Of a DNA stretch of 64,000 nucleotides, positions 1 to 12,002 are shown piece after piece. Source of the DNA: Seriola aureovittata (Eukaryota; Chordata; Actinopteri; Carangiformes; Carangidae); the NCBI RefSeq assembly GCF_021018895.1, contig NC_079365.1:15947501-16011500 (forward strand), read 5' to 3'. The notes under the pieces are model-generated. The model saw only the letters and a list, made by a program, of their open reading frames with translations, did no database searches and had not been told where the DNA came from. The position numbers and the translations under genes are program-made. How positions within the stretch are numbered: position 1 is the first letter of the stretch; every line of letters starts with the position of its first letter.

Positions 1-522
1 TGCATTTTTTACTTTTTGGTTTAATTGGATCTTCTTTTTTTGGTTTTATTTTATGCACGTGATAGTTAAGAAAACTTGTGCTGAGAGTTATGGAGGAAAA
101 GAAATCAGGAGGTATGAGGAGACAGAGTGCATGCAACCTAGTCCTTGTTTCAAGGACATTAAAGCATCCCAGGCGTTTAACAGTCCGCTCAAAGCAGAGC
201 GAATAACTGTGGATAATTAGTGTGCATGTTAATGGCTGTGGAGAGCTGACATGTGGTCCTGTGTTTTCACTGGAGAGAAGGAGGAGGAGGGACTTCACAG
301 CACAGCCTGCAGCAATGGCACTACAATGGAGACTGGGTGCCAAGAGGGAAAACTTAAAAAAAAAAATCAGCTGCTTCCAGAGGGTTTGGGTCATTGAGGG
401 CACATGGAAAAATGATTTTTAATTTTTATTTATTTATTTGTCATGGTTGCATACAATCAAAAGGCGTAAAATAGATGACAGCACTCAAACCTCCTGTTGC
501 TGTCCTCAGAAACTCTTACTAA

Positions 523-641
<119 letters not shown>

Positions 642-759
642 AGATGGGGTCTCTAGCTGGGAAGGGAAGGACTAAATGGGGAGAGGGGGGCTAATCGCTC
701 CCAGATGTGTGCTGTGAAAACATATGGTTTCCGATAGCCACTGTGATGCACAAGAAGAA

Positions 760-760
<1 letters not shown>

Positions 761-791
<31 letters not shown>

Positions 792-800
792 GCTGGGACA

Positions 801-834
<34 letters not shown>
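761..834. repeat. Paired (GT)n and (CA)n tracts, inverted-repeat arrangement
   Basis: A (GT)14 tract at 761-788 is followed about 15 bases later by a (CA)16 tract at about 803-834. The two are reverse complements, so the pair could form a hairpin with a short loop. Confidence 0.9.
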
Positions 835-836
<2 letters not shown>

Positions 837-1285
837 TTTATTGTTACATATGCAGAGCTTGTGCAAACAATGTTTCTGTCACGTTTTTTGTTCAGTGCGG
901 CCTCACAAAAATCTGCATGCAGTCACACAGAGAGAGCTCAAAAGTCCACAGTGTAGGACGTGTTGAAAGCACAAATTAACTGCTTCATGTTGTGTGCATG
1001 AAGGAGTCTACAGTGCAGCAGCGGAGGAGGAGCGTTCATACTTTCCACAAAGTGGAAAAGTAGTTTAGTCAGTGCTGCAGGAAGCTAAGGTAATGGATTT
1101 TACTGTATGTAAAACACTGTGACTTCACGTATCTCATTGACAGCTTGAGAACAAAAAAAACACTGACCAGGTTTGCTAGTCGGTGATGTCTTGGATGTTG
1201 TCAGTGTTCATGTTTTTCTGTCCACATGTCATCTTGACTCAACCTGAGAGGCCCTTTTGTTTGGTGGAGTGAAGAAGAAAGAAAA

Positions 1286-1655
1286 GGGGGGAAGAAGAGG
1301 AGGGGAGGGGAGGGGGGGGTTCGAGGAAATGACCAGTGAGGGCGACAGAAGGGAAATGAAGGATGTGGAGACAGACGGATAGAGGGAGGGAGGGAGAGAG
1401 GGAGGGATGAAGAAAACTCAGAGAGTGGGGTGGGGTTGAGGGGTCCTCTGTTTCTTTTCCTGGAATGCAGCCTCCAGACTGTCTGCTGCAGCGAGGAAAA
1501 GTAGGAAAACAGAGAGATTGTTCTTAGGAAGACAAACGTGCCACATTCTTGCTGTCAGAGTTTTCTCCCCCTCTTTTTCTTGCTGTGGCTGTTTGGGGCC
1601 ATTTGAGGGGGGTTTGGTGGAGGGTGGGGAGGATGAGGGGGGTGGGGGGGGTTTA
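1286..1655 (+). other. Cluster of G-run (potential G-quadruplex) motifs
   Basis: G-rich runs separated by single A bases occur at 1300-1319, as GGGAGGG-type runs at 1384-1407, and in a third block at 1622-1651. Each block has at least four closely spaced G-runs. They lie just upstream of the mfap2 exon that carries the start codon. Confidence 0.6.
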
Positions 1656-1849
1656 CAGGCAGAGGAAGAGCAGTGGGGGGTTTGAGAGGTGATAGAGGGC
1701 AGGGGGAAAGAGAGGACAAGAGAGTTCAGGAGACCAAAGGCATATCCAGACCCAAGCAGTTTATTAACCTCATGTTGCTCTGCTTTGATTGTTCGTCCTC
1801 TCCTCATGTCCCCTACAGTGTTGAAGTCAGTCTACCTCCCAAAGTGACC

Positions 1850-4800
1850 ATGAGAGTCCTCCTACTAATCTGCATGCCAGGTAACTGCACTGTATTCCTC
1901 TTTCAGCGGAATTTGAAGCCTCTGAAAATGTGGTTTCAAATCTGACATATTAAATACTCATTACTAAATATAGAACTATAAAAGCTAAAGGAATAGTTTG
2001 ATGATTTTGAAATTGCTGTCTTGCCCAGAGATAGAGAAGATAGAAGATTAAACACTAAACGCTCATGTCTGTACGATAAATAGGAAGCGACAGCCAGTTA
2101 GCTTAGCTTAGCATAAACACTGGAAACAGAGGGAAACAGCTAGCCTGGCTCTGCCCACAGGTAACTAAGCTGACTATCCAACCACCTCTTTCAAACTGCA
2201 TCCCACCCACTTCAAACCAGTGAGGAGAATACAACCAAAATCAAAAAAATACAACAAAATCTCTCATGTGCAACAACCAAAACAGTTTCAGCTTAGGCAG
2301 AAAATTGTTGGACACCATTGCTCATAGTAAAGAAGTTCAAAAATGGTTTTAGGCCTTTAAAGCATTAAGTATTTCTTAAATAGCAGTAAGAGTAGCTGTA
2401 CTGAAAATTAATAAAGCACAAAATAAAAATGTCCGAAGCCAATCAACTCAACTCCACCAGGTCACTACCATGTCGGAGTGGTTCAAAGCCAGCAAGACTA
2501 CAAGACTATGTCATTTTCTTCTTCTTACTGATTAAAAAAGTTGAATTTATAAGAAGAAAAATCAGTTTAATACACTCAGACACCCCCTGATGAAAACACT
2601 GAATAAAGCATGGTGCACTGCAGAGGAGTTGTTGAAGGAGTTATTATGTTAATGGACTTAAAAACATTAAAGTGAATTATTGTAACTTTTACTAACTGTG
2701 GCCACAGGTGGAAGTTACAGGACAATGGTAAATGCTAAAAAAAAAAGAAGTAGTGTAGGAAACACATTTGAAACCTTTTTGTTTAGAGGAGGTGGGTACG
2801 TGTTCAGAAATTGAAATTATAAAATCAAAAGTGATTACAGATATTAGAAAACACCTGAAAAGAGGCACCGGTGCATGATAGTGCTACACAGTCACAGTAT
2901 TCAGAGCATTTGTAATTAGTCACTCTCCACCCCTGCATTTCATTCATCACCTCATCTTTGTGATTACTTTATTTGTCTAAAATGTCGACAGTTCTGCTGC
3001 TCGCCCAGGCCCAGTACCAGGAATCGTTTCCTTTTTTGGGTGAGTTCATTAAGAGAATATTGGCCTGGATTGTTCCAGCTCAGCATCGGTTTATATCAGC
3101 GCTCTCCACATCTGTTCCTGATCTCCCGTTGTCCTCTGATGTGTCACCTAGCCTCAAGGAGTTCTCTCTCCTCCTCTGATTGTTATTTACCACCCGCATA
3201 GCAACTGTTGTCACAGTGTAAAACTTTGACCGCTCTGCATGTTGTTATTTGTAAACATCTTGCATATGAGGTCATGGATTACACCCTCACAAGCGGCTCA
3301 TTTTCTTCAGCTTTGGCATGCAGGTGGCTCCGTTCATACGGAGCAGTGCTTTTTGTGTGTGTGTGTGTGTGTGTTTGTGTATTTGTGGGGGAAGGGGACA
3401 GACTGTAATTGGTTTCACAATGTTGATCTCATGAAACATTTTTCTCTCCTGCTTACTTTATGGCTTCACAGAGGACTATGATCCAGATTATCTTCCAGGT
3501 AAAACATTTTCAGCTCCATAGAGATGTTCCTCGATGTTCTTGAAATGTTACTGTGATGTTTAAAAAGGGATTCCTCTCCTTCTTCTTTTAGGGAATCCAG
3601 ATACTGAAAACCATGATTCCCTTCCTGGAACCTACCAGCAGCAGGTTCGACTGGAGCCAGTGATCCGTCCAGAAAAATCAGGTATATCTGCTGAATTCTG
3701 CTCCTGTCACATCATGATATTTAAAATAGCTTCGTATTGTGTCAGCGACTCATTTTTAAATCTGTTCTCCACGTGCGTGTCAGGGTCCGAGTTGGAGACA
3801 GAGCCCACCGAGCCCGGGCCTCTTGGTGAGAAAGCTGCAGAGATGAGAACAATTAGAATCAGCTGTTTTCTTTGAGTGGAGATGTGATTTTTCTTTGTGT
3901 CTGATTTCCAGATTGCAGAGAGGAGCAGTACCCCTGCACCAGACTCTACTCTGTTCACAAGCCATGCAAGCAGTGCCTCAACAGCCTCTGCTTCTACAGG
4001 TGTGTGAGCCGAGGACTTTTGAATGACTTACAGACAGACAGATCACCCCCCGAGTTAACAGCCAGTCATTATCTCTTTTGCACTTACGTCAGTGACAACC
4101 CCTCTGAAGTCTGTTGGACAAACAAACACACTGAGTCACTGCACATTGATCCATTTCAACCTCCTCCCAAAAACTATTCAAACTACTGTCCCTGCTCCAA
4201 AAAGCACACAGTGTCTGAAGGATTGGGACAAAGCGAATCCTTACCGTCTGCAAAGGCCATGAAAAGAATGAAACTAATAATGCATTAGCCAGTTCCTGTG
4301 TTTCTCAGTACTGTGACACACCTTTTTTATTCCTAATGAAGAAAAAACTGGTGTGAGGACCCCACCTCTGTTGGCTGGTCACAAATATACATGTGCATGT
4401 TTTTGAAGAAGAATATTTCTTACAACAGCCGGGCACCGTAGTTTTTTTTTTGTGTGTGCAAACATTACTCACACAGGCGTAAATAGTACATTTGTTGGGG
4501 ACTGTTTTCTTTTTCTATCATTTTGTGCTCTAGCAAGTGTTTACAGCAGCAGCCCAGTGTATGTGGTATCTACTTAAAATAAATGACAGCGCCCATGTTT
4601 TTGTCGCTATGAAGAAACATGTCACCCAGCGTCACTGTGTGGTTCACGGATCTGTTTTTAATCGTTTCTGGACGACAGTGGAGGTTTAATGCGCCGATTA
4701 ATGAGTTGTCTGGTTTTTTCGCAACATTGATACTAAGATCACTGGCACTTCAGTGATTCAGCCTCACGTGTGACCTCTACATGTGTTTTCACTCAGTTTG

Positions 4801-5058
4801 CGACGGGTATACGTCATCAACAAGGAGGTTTGCGTGAGGACCGTGTGTGCGCACGAAGAGCTGCTCAGAGGTGGGTTCAGTGTATTGTGTGTTTGTTTAT
4901 ATGTGTTTGTACACAGCTATTTTTAACTCGGGACTCTTCTCTGTCTGTGTTTAGCGGACCTGTGCCGCGATCAGTTCTCCCGCTGCGGCGTGGCAGCGCT
5001 GAGCGGACAGTGCGCATTACTAGGAGGAAGCTGTGGAAAGAGCTGCGGTGGCTGCTGA
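1850..5058 (+). CDS. mfap2: Microfibril-associated protein 2 (MAGP-1)
   Basis: Secreted glycoprotein of fibrillin-containing elastic microfibrils. Eight coding exons: 1850-1880, 2992-3039, 3472-3498, 3592-3681, 3784-3825, 3912-3999, 4797-4870, 4955-5058; phases close to a 167-residue protein (human protein about 183). Residues 1 to about 17 form a Leu-rich signal peptide ending LLLAQA. An acidic Tyr-rich stretch follows (EDYDPDYLP at 27-35). The signature ELETEPTEPGPLDCREEQYPC precedes the cysteine-rich MAGP domain from residue 80 to the end. I count 13 cysteines there (81, 88, 98, 101, 106, 121, 126, 137, 144, 153, 160, 164, 167), the number known for mammalian MAGP-1. The sixth coding exon begins exactly at the DCREEQ motif. 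The start-codon exon opens at 1819 with 5' UTR. There is no RGD, which argues against MFAP5. It lies tail to tail with crocc, as in mammals. Confidence 0.95.
1986..2200 (+). mobile_element. Truncated copy of a teleost terminal-inverted-repeat element (family A)
   Basis: It begins TAAAGGAATAGTTTGA and contains the characteristic internal GTTAGCTTAGCTTAGCATAAA and CTAGCCTGGCTCTG segments that I recognise from percomorph intergenic DNA. Only the left end is clear. A second copy with both ends lies at 53966-54210. It sits in an mfap2 intron. Confidence 0.6.
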
Positions 5059-5778
5059 TGGAGCACTGAGATCAGGGACACTACCTGCCCAGATACTGCC
5101 GCTTTTCTACCAACTCGTCCTCTGACTTTGTCCGCCTTCTCCCCCGTTTCTCCTCCTCACTTCTCCTCGTGACTCCTCTGTACAACTCATTACTCCTGTG
5201 CGGAAAGCACCTCTGTACCACTTCTCTGTACCTTTTATTTTTCCACATGTATGTCAGCCCAGTAGATCCTGTGTGTATGGTTAAATATACTCCAAAGAAC
5301 GTTGATGATTGTATAAATCACTGGTGCTATAAAATCATCACACTGGTGCTATAAAAAGTTAACCTTTAGAGATGCACATAAAACTGCAGAACATCTTTTT
5401 TCTATTTTTTTGGCATATTGTATCATATTAATCTCATGCTTTGTGTTTGTTCATATGTTACTGTACTTGTGTTGAGAAGCAGTCATTGTCAAGATGATCA
5501 ACTCATCAATGGCGGCCACTGTGCACTGACATCAGACAAAACGAATCAATATCCAGCCGTCAGCCGTCTCGTCCTTGAAGATCATGAGACGTGTGAAAGA
5601 AACAGGTGGTGAGTGACCTCAGCTTTTGTACTACTGCCACCTGGATCTGTGCTTAGCAACCAAGCAGCAAGCTTATATAAATATATTCCAGTGGCAACAA
5701 GTGCTCTGAAAAGGCATCTCACAAACGGCCTCTGTACTACTGCTTTGTTAAACTGTCACTATAAAGACTGAGGAAAAA

Positions 5779-5784
5779 AATAAA
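5779..5784 (+). other. mfap2: Likely mfap2 polyadenylation signal (AATAAA)
   Basis: A canonical AATAAA lies about 720 bases past the mfap2 stop codon and is followed by a T-rich stretch. It would give a 3' UTR of roughly 0.75 kb (5059 to about 5805). Confidence 0.5.
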
Positions 5785-5902
5785 CTTTTTTTTTTACTAC
5801 AGCTGTTCGGTGTGTGTGATTGAGTCAAACATGATTCATTGCGGTAACGTAATCAGAGGCTGCAGCTCAGTGCTGAAAGGTATTTATGGAGCACACAGTG
5901 AG

Positions 5903-6726
5903 TTTATTCTCCTGCAAACATGTGGCCTCCATGTGTACTGTCCATACAAGTCACATTGCTGTTATTAATCATCAGTCCGTCGGCTTCATACAGTAAGTAA
6001 AAAGTATATACACCAAATAAAACTAGTAATAACTATTAAAAAAAACATACTGTAAGTATACTGTCACACTGCAGCACTCGACTGCTTCTGGTCCCTTTTC
6101 TCAGTTATAAAATAGAGTCTGTGCACATAATCAGTAAAATCTGTGTCTGTTTCTAAGAAAAAAAATACAGGGCAGTTGCCTTATTATGCACAATTCGTTT
6201 GTTTCCTGGCACTCGCGCTCAGTGAAGACCTTCCTTCTTTCTTTTTCTGTCCTCGACTGTTAATATAAATGTGGAGGAATCGATGCCAAACTGCAAAACT
6301 GGCAGAGTTTCCTTCCTGCGCTACATCCAGATTCTGTGTGGAGGAGAATCCTGCGGTGATTTGGGTTTCTTTCTTGAGTAAGAGCAGGAAGTTTTGCGAA
6401 GATGTTGAGCAAGGATCAAGTACAGATGGTTGCCAGTAATCAGCAGGCTGCTGGCGTTTTCAGCACAGCTGTGGAATCACATCACTGCGTTCCCTCGAGT
6501 TAAGTGTTCTTTACTGTACAAAATATTTAAAAAAAAAGAAAACACCATCAAGATGACACAAGTGTTCATTTCAGTGTCACAAAATAAAAGGAATTAAATA
6601 GTTAGAGTTTGAACACTGAGAAACATTTGTGTGGGTCAATATTGCTTTTCAGACATTCGTGATGAGTGGGGTTTTCCCTGGATTACAAGGTGGTGTGCTG
6701 GTGATTCTGGGTTTGAGCTCTTGATC
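5903..6726 (-). other. crocc: Probable crocc 3' UTR with polyadenylation signal
   Basis: On the minus strand the crocc stop is followed by non-coding sequence and an AATAAA (plus-strand TTTATT at 5903-5908). A 3' UTR of about 0.8 kb is the simplest reading. Its end would lie within about 100 bases of the inferred mfap2 end. Confidence 0.45.
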
Positions 6727-8028
6727 TCAGTTTCCTGCCAACAGTAAGGACGATGGAAGAGGAGGTTGCCGCCGTTTCATCTCCTGCTGCAGCTGCTCCT
6801 TCAGGGTGGATACCTGGGGGGGGAAACAGAGGGTGAATAAACTATATTCTACATTTCTATACATCTGTAATTTAGATCACATGGTTACAAACTGATGCCA
6901 AAAGCTTCTCCCTCAGGTGGCTGCAGATAACAAGAGGGATGAGGACCTCGCCGTGTCCCATTTGTTTCCATGTGGAACTGTGTATCCATATAAGAAGTGG
7001 GAATAACAGCTGTGCGGCTGCGGCTATCTTATTTAATAGGGACGATGCAATTTAACATAGTTCCAATACAAAAGCATGAAACTGATGTGTTAAACAGAGA
7101 AGCTGATGAGAGTGCACAGGCCAGGCAGGTTTGACTTGGTTATAACGACTTACTATAAGTCTGTCTCAAGCTAAACAGACTATTGTAATGTAAAAACGCC
7201 ACCAACGATTGAACATGCAACAACACCGCAGGTGGACAGGAGTATTTTCTGCACATTTTTTTGCTACAGCACAGATACATGCTTTTATTTTGTTGAAGCT
7301 AAAGAAATAATCCAAAAAGCTGAAGCAAAGCACTGCTGAACCAGCGTGTGTTCAGAAGTAGGTGACACAAACAGCAGAGATCATCGCCTCAGGCTGAGTG
7401 ACGCTATGAAACCACAGTGAAGTTCTTTAATTCCCTGGTTTTGGTTTTGGTTCAGAATGTTATTGTTCGTCATCTTCATGATTATAAGCCACCAAACTCT
7501 GTGATGTGTGTGAGGACCATCCATCTTTGTAAACAGGCCAGTTCATACTGTATATGCCTCCCACTGCTGTTCTGCTGCTTCATGAAGTTTGTTTTAAAAA
7601 AAGAAAAAGTCTGAAATTAGCAGTGACTCGTTCTTGAAGCATTCACCTCAAACTGTAGCTCAACAAAAGCAGCTTTATTCTTTATACTTGTATCATCAAA
7701 ACCTCACGAGGACTGAACACAGATATGAAATATCCCGAATATGTCACCATGACTCTGATCATACAGGTGTGATCACTCATTGTAGCAGCGAATAAAAAAG
7801 TGTGAAAGGTTAAACCTGAGAGACCTCAGCCAGCGCAGCGTGCATACCTGCTCCTCCAGGCCTTTGACTCGGTGTCGGTGAGCTCGCTCTCTGGTGCCCA
7901 GCGTTCGCTCCATGTCCCTGAAGCTGGTCTTCACTCTCTCCGCCTCCCGCTGAGCCTCGTCACGCTGTCTCGCCAAACTCTCACACAGACTGTGTGACTG
8001 CTCCATCTCGGTAAGCTGAGTCTGTTCA

Positions 8029-8102
<74 letters not shown>

Positions 8103-11100
8103 GTGGAAGAGAATATATATCATATTGAAAAACTCAAGAGTTTGGCTAGAAAACTCTAACTCAGTTCTTGATCAAACGCAGACAGCGAACAACCCGACGA
8201 CCACGTTGGAGCCTCTGTGGTGACCGAGGGGAAAACTGTACTCGTGTTTTCTGGAGTTGCACTTAACTAAAGCCGTTTGGAACAATATGAATGTAAGCAC
8301 AAAATCATGGGATTTGCCTTTCCAAACAACTGTGCTGTGATGCGCCTATAGGGAACATTGAGGAGACTATATTTTGCTGGTAAACGCTGGTGTAAAGCTG
8401 ATCCTCGAGGTAAAAAGAAGCAGCTTCATGTATTATATTTATTGTACCGTCTCATGTTCTCGCTTCCAGATCTGAAGCCCCTCCCCAAAAAATTTAAGTA
8501 TAATAAAAATAAGAATAATATATTACATTTACACAAACATTTAATAATTAGGTATTTAGTCACAGAATTTACAGATGAGTATATGTAATAAATCTAATGT
8601 TTTCTCCAGGTACGGCTAACACCTGGGATCTTTATAAAGCCTGGAGAAGCTTTTCCACCTCTTCCTACTAACTTTCACTTCAAGTTCAGTGGCTCTGATT
8701 TTTTTTTTGCACGTTAACCAGCAGCTGTTGGGTTTAATAATTGTGAAAGTGAAAGGGAAAGAACTTACATACCCCAAAAACATTCAGTCAAAAAAGTTCA
8801 CTAACTATGGAATTAATTTGTCGTGGCAAAGAGCAGTTGTTCTCACTGTGAAGTGTGTTTGGTTTTGTCCTTCAGTGAAAGGCGATGGACTCCAGGCTGC
8901 GCGCAAGCTGTCACCTGTGATCGCAGGTGTGAAGCAACAGCTAAGAAAACAACTTCTGTGGCGAGTCGTGTCACGAGGATTCACTTTGCAATAACTTTTG
9001 AGGGTTTTTTCTGCCTATTTAACGCACAGTTTGTCGTACTGAGGACTGATCTGTCAGTGTATTGCAGATCACCTCCTCACCTGCAGCATCAGTATCTGTT
9101 GCTGTGCTTCCTGCAGCTCCTGCTCGGTGGTGTTCAGCGAGCGATCCAAACGGCTCTTCTCTGCAGACAGTCGCATGCTGCCTTCTTCAGTCTTCAGCTT
9201 CTGACGCTCAACCTAATAACATTTGTATTTATAGAAATATAACCAATAGAAAGAGTGAGATCCCTTCCAAAAAAAAAAAAAAGTCAAATGTGAAAACCTG
9301 ATTGTGATTTCAAAGCAGAAAACAGAGAATCAGAGAATCATCAATTACTCAAAGCACAAGTTAATGTCATTAAAATGTTGGTTTTGTGTGACCAACAGTC
9401 CAAAACCTAAAGATCTTAAGTTTGCTGCGTTATAAGACAAAGAAGAGCAGAAAATCCTCACTATTGAGAGGCTGAAACTCGCTGAAACACAACCCTAATT
9501 GAATAATTGAGCAGTTGTTACAACTCTATTGTATAGCAACTGGTGACATTTGTGAATCAGATGTTTTTTGAACTTTATATACAGAATAAAAACCAGGGGA
9601 AAGCTCAGATGAGGACAAAGAAAGCCAACAACAACAATGTCTGCTCGAACTCACAAAATATTTACTGCATCCGTCTGACCCGAGAAGATGCGTCTTCAGC
9701 AACACAATTTGAGAAAAACATGTAGCGCACTTTCTCTGACACTGTAAATTTGGAAACTTTCCAAACGGCTCACGGACCTTTGAGTTTCTTAAACCACAAA
9801 AGGCTCTTTGTAAAGACAGTGCTGACCTTATCTAGTGTATTCCTCAGTGCATTCTTGTCTTTCTCCAGCCTCACAGCCTGTCTCTCAGCATCTTTTTTCT
9901 CCGTCTCAAGCATGGCGACCGCTCGCTGCAGCCCACGCAGTCGCTCCTCTACAGCGGCCCGCTCTGTCTGAGCTGACTGGGCGCTGCGCTGCGCCTCCAG
10001 GAGGGCAGCCGAACGCTGACGCAGAGCCTGACAGAAGGAAACACACAGATCGCACACGATGACATCAAGCGCAGGAGTTACACTCCTGTTACAGTGAGCC
10101 TTGAGTTAGGGCGTTTGCTGAGGACTTTATTTGGGCAGATGTTTGTTTGAGATTATCTACACCTCTTGAGCGTTATTGAGCTCAGCCTCCAGCTCCTCTC
10201 GTCTCAGCTCGCTCTGGTTCAGCTCGCTCTGAAGGCTTTGCAGGCGCTCAGCGAGGGTGGCCATGCTCCTCCTCGATTCACCAGATGACGCCCGGACTTC
10301 ATCCATTCGTTCCTTAGTGACACAGAGTAATCACCGCATAAACATTCACTTTTTTCATCCACATTGTTTCAGGCTTTGTCTCCTTCTGTTTCACCCACCT
10401 GTAGAAGTCGTTTGTCCTGTTCAGCCACACTCAGTGTCTTTTGCAGAGCCACCAGACGACTCTGTGTGCTGCTGTGAGCAGCCGCCGCCTCCTGAAGGCT
10501 CTGGTTTAGAGAAGCGGTTTTCTCTTTGAGGAAAGTTTCACCTTCCTGAGCTTTGAGCAGAGCCTGGCTCAGCCTCTCCACCTCTCTCTGCAGCAGAGAC
10601 ACACGAGCTTCTCCTTCTGCCACCTGCGGGTTGTAAAAATCACATTCATGCAAAATTCATTCGGCAAACAAATAATAAGAAAGCACACATACTTCCCTTA
10701 AAAAATATTACAAACTTACAGACCCGTAAAATAAAGTTTTACCAAACTCAGTAACTGACATTGCAAACTGTGTGTTTCAAAACCAGGATAAACAGATGCA
10801 GCACTCAGATATGAAAAGGAAAGGACTCTGTATCAGCCTGTGCTGTACCTGTTTGAGTAGAGAGTCATGGCGGTCCTGGGAGGCCTGGCTGTCAGCCTCC
10901 CGGTCTCCCAGACTCAGTTTGAGTCTCTGCAGCTCCCCCTCCAGACTGCGCCTCCCCAGCTCCACCCTGGTGGCCCGGGCTTCAGCTGCCTCCAGCGCTT
11001 CCCGCAGACGCTTCCTCTCTGCCTCCAGACGCATCTCAGCAGCGCGCTGCTTTTTCAACTGATCCTGCGGAGGCAGAGAGAGTACTGAGATGATTTTAAA

Positions 11101-11968
11101 GACCAGTTGGTCTTTATTAGAGAGCAGATTTCTTTGTTTGTACAACGGAGACCTGAGATTAAAGACGGTCTTCATAAATCCTCCTGAGCCTTTTTTCGAA
11201 AATGCCTCTTGTTCTAAAAATGTCTTCAGCTAACAAATATACATTTCTTCCCTCGCACACACACACACTCATGAAGTTTTGTCTGTCTGTGCTGTAAGCT
11301 GCTTCTTTTCCCAAGCGCCTCACTGTCACGCTGTGTCCCTGCTCCTCCTGGAGTCCAGAAGGTGAATTATTATGAAAGGCGCTGGCATTAAAAACAGACA
11401 TATGGAGAGCTGACATGGGACAACACAAAAGGTGTGACACCGTGTGTGTGTGGCATCTGTTGTTATTACATTCCCTGACCGTTTTTGCTTCTAGATATTG
11501 CTCCACTATTGAGAGCTGCCATATGGTGATCATGACAGATCAGCGGCCACCGCTGAGCGAGTCACAATACAAATACATGGTGTTTACGTACGTGCACACA
11601 AGAGCACGACCGTGCGTGTACCTGCGTGTGTTTCTTATCCGTCTCAGAGGCCTGCAGTGCTCGCTCTAAATCCTTCACCCTGTCACTGAGAGCTCTCCTC
11701 TCTCTGTCTCCTCTCCTCACCGTCTCCTCCTGCTGCTGGAGCAAAATCTGAGTGGTGGTCAGACGCTCGTCCAGACCACGCTTCCCTACAATCACACACA
11801 TTAACACACATCAATACAAGACAACGTAATGTAACTGCTGCGGCTTTTTGTCGTAGTTGTAGTTCATGTTAAGATTGTAGTTATTTATGTTTTCATTATT
11901 CCTTTTTGTTATTTACCTTTTTGTGTCTCCTTACGTTGTTTTGATTTTGTGATTCATATGTGACGCTG

Positions 11969-12002
<34 letters not shown>

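Noticed and set aside
8823..9242. 139-codon plus-strand frame
   Set aside because: It covers crocc exon 35 in antisense and adjoining intron, and no family is recognisable.
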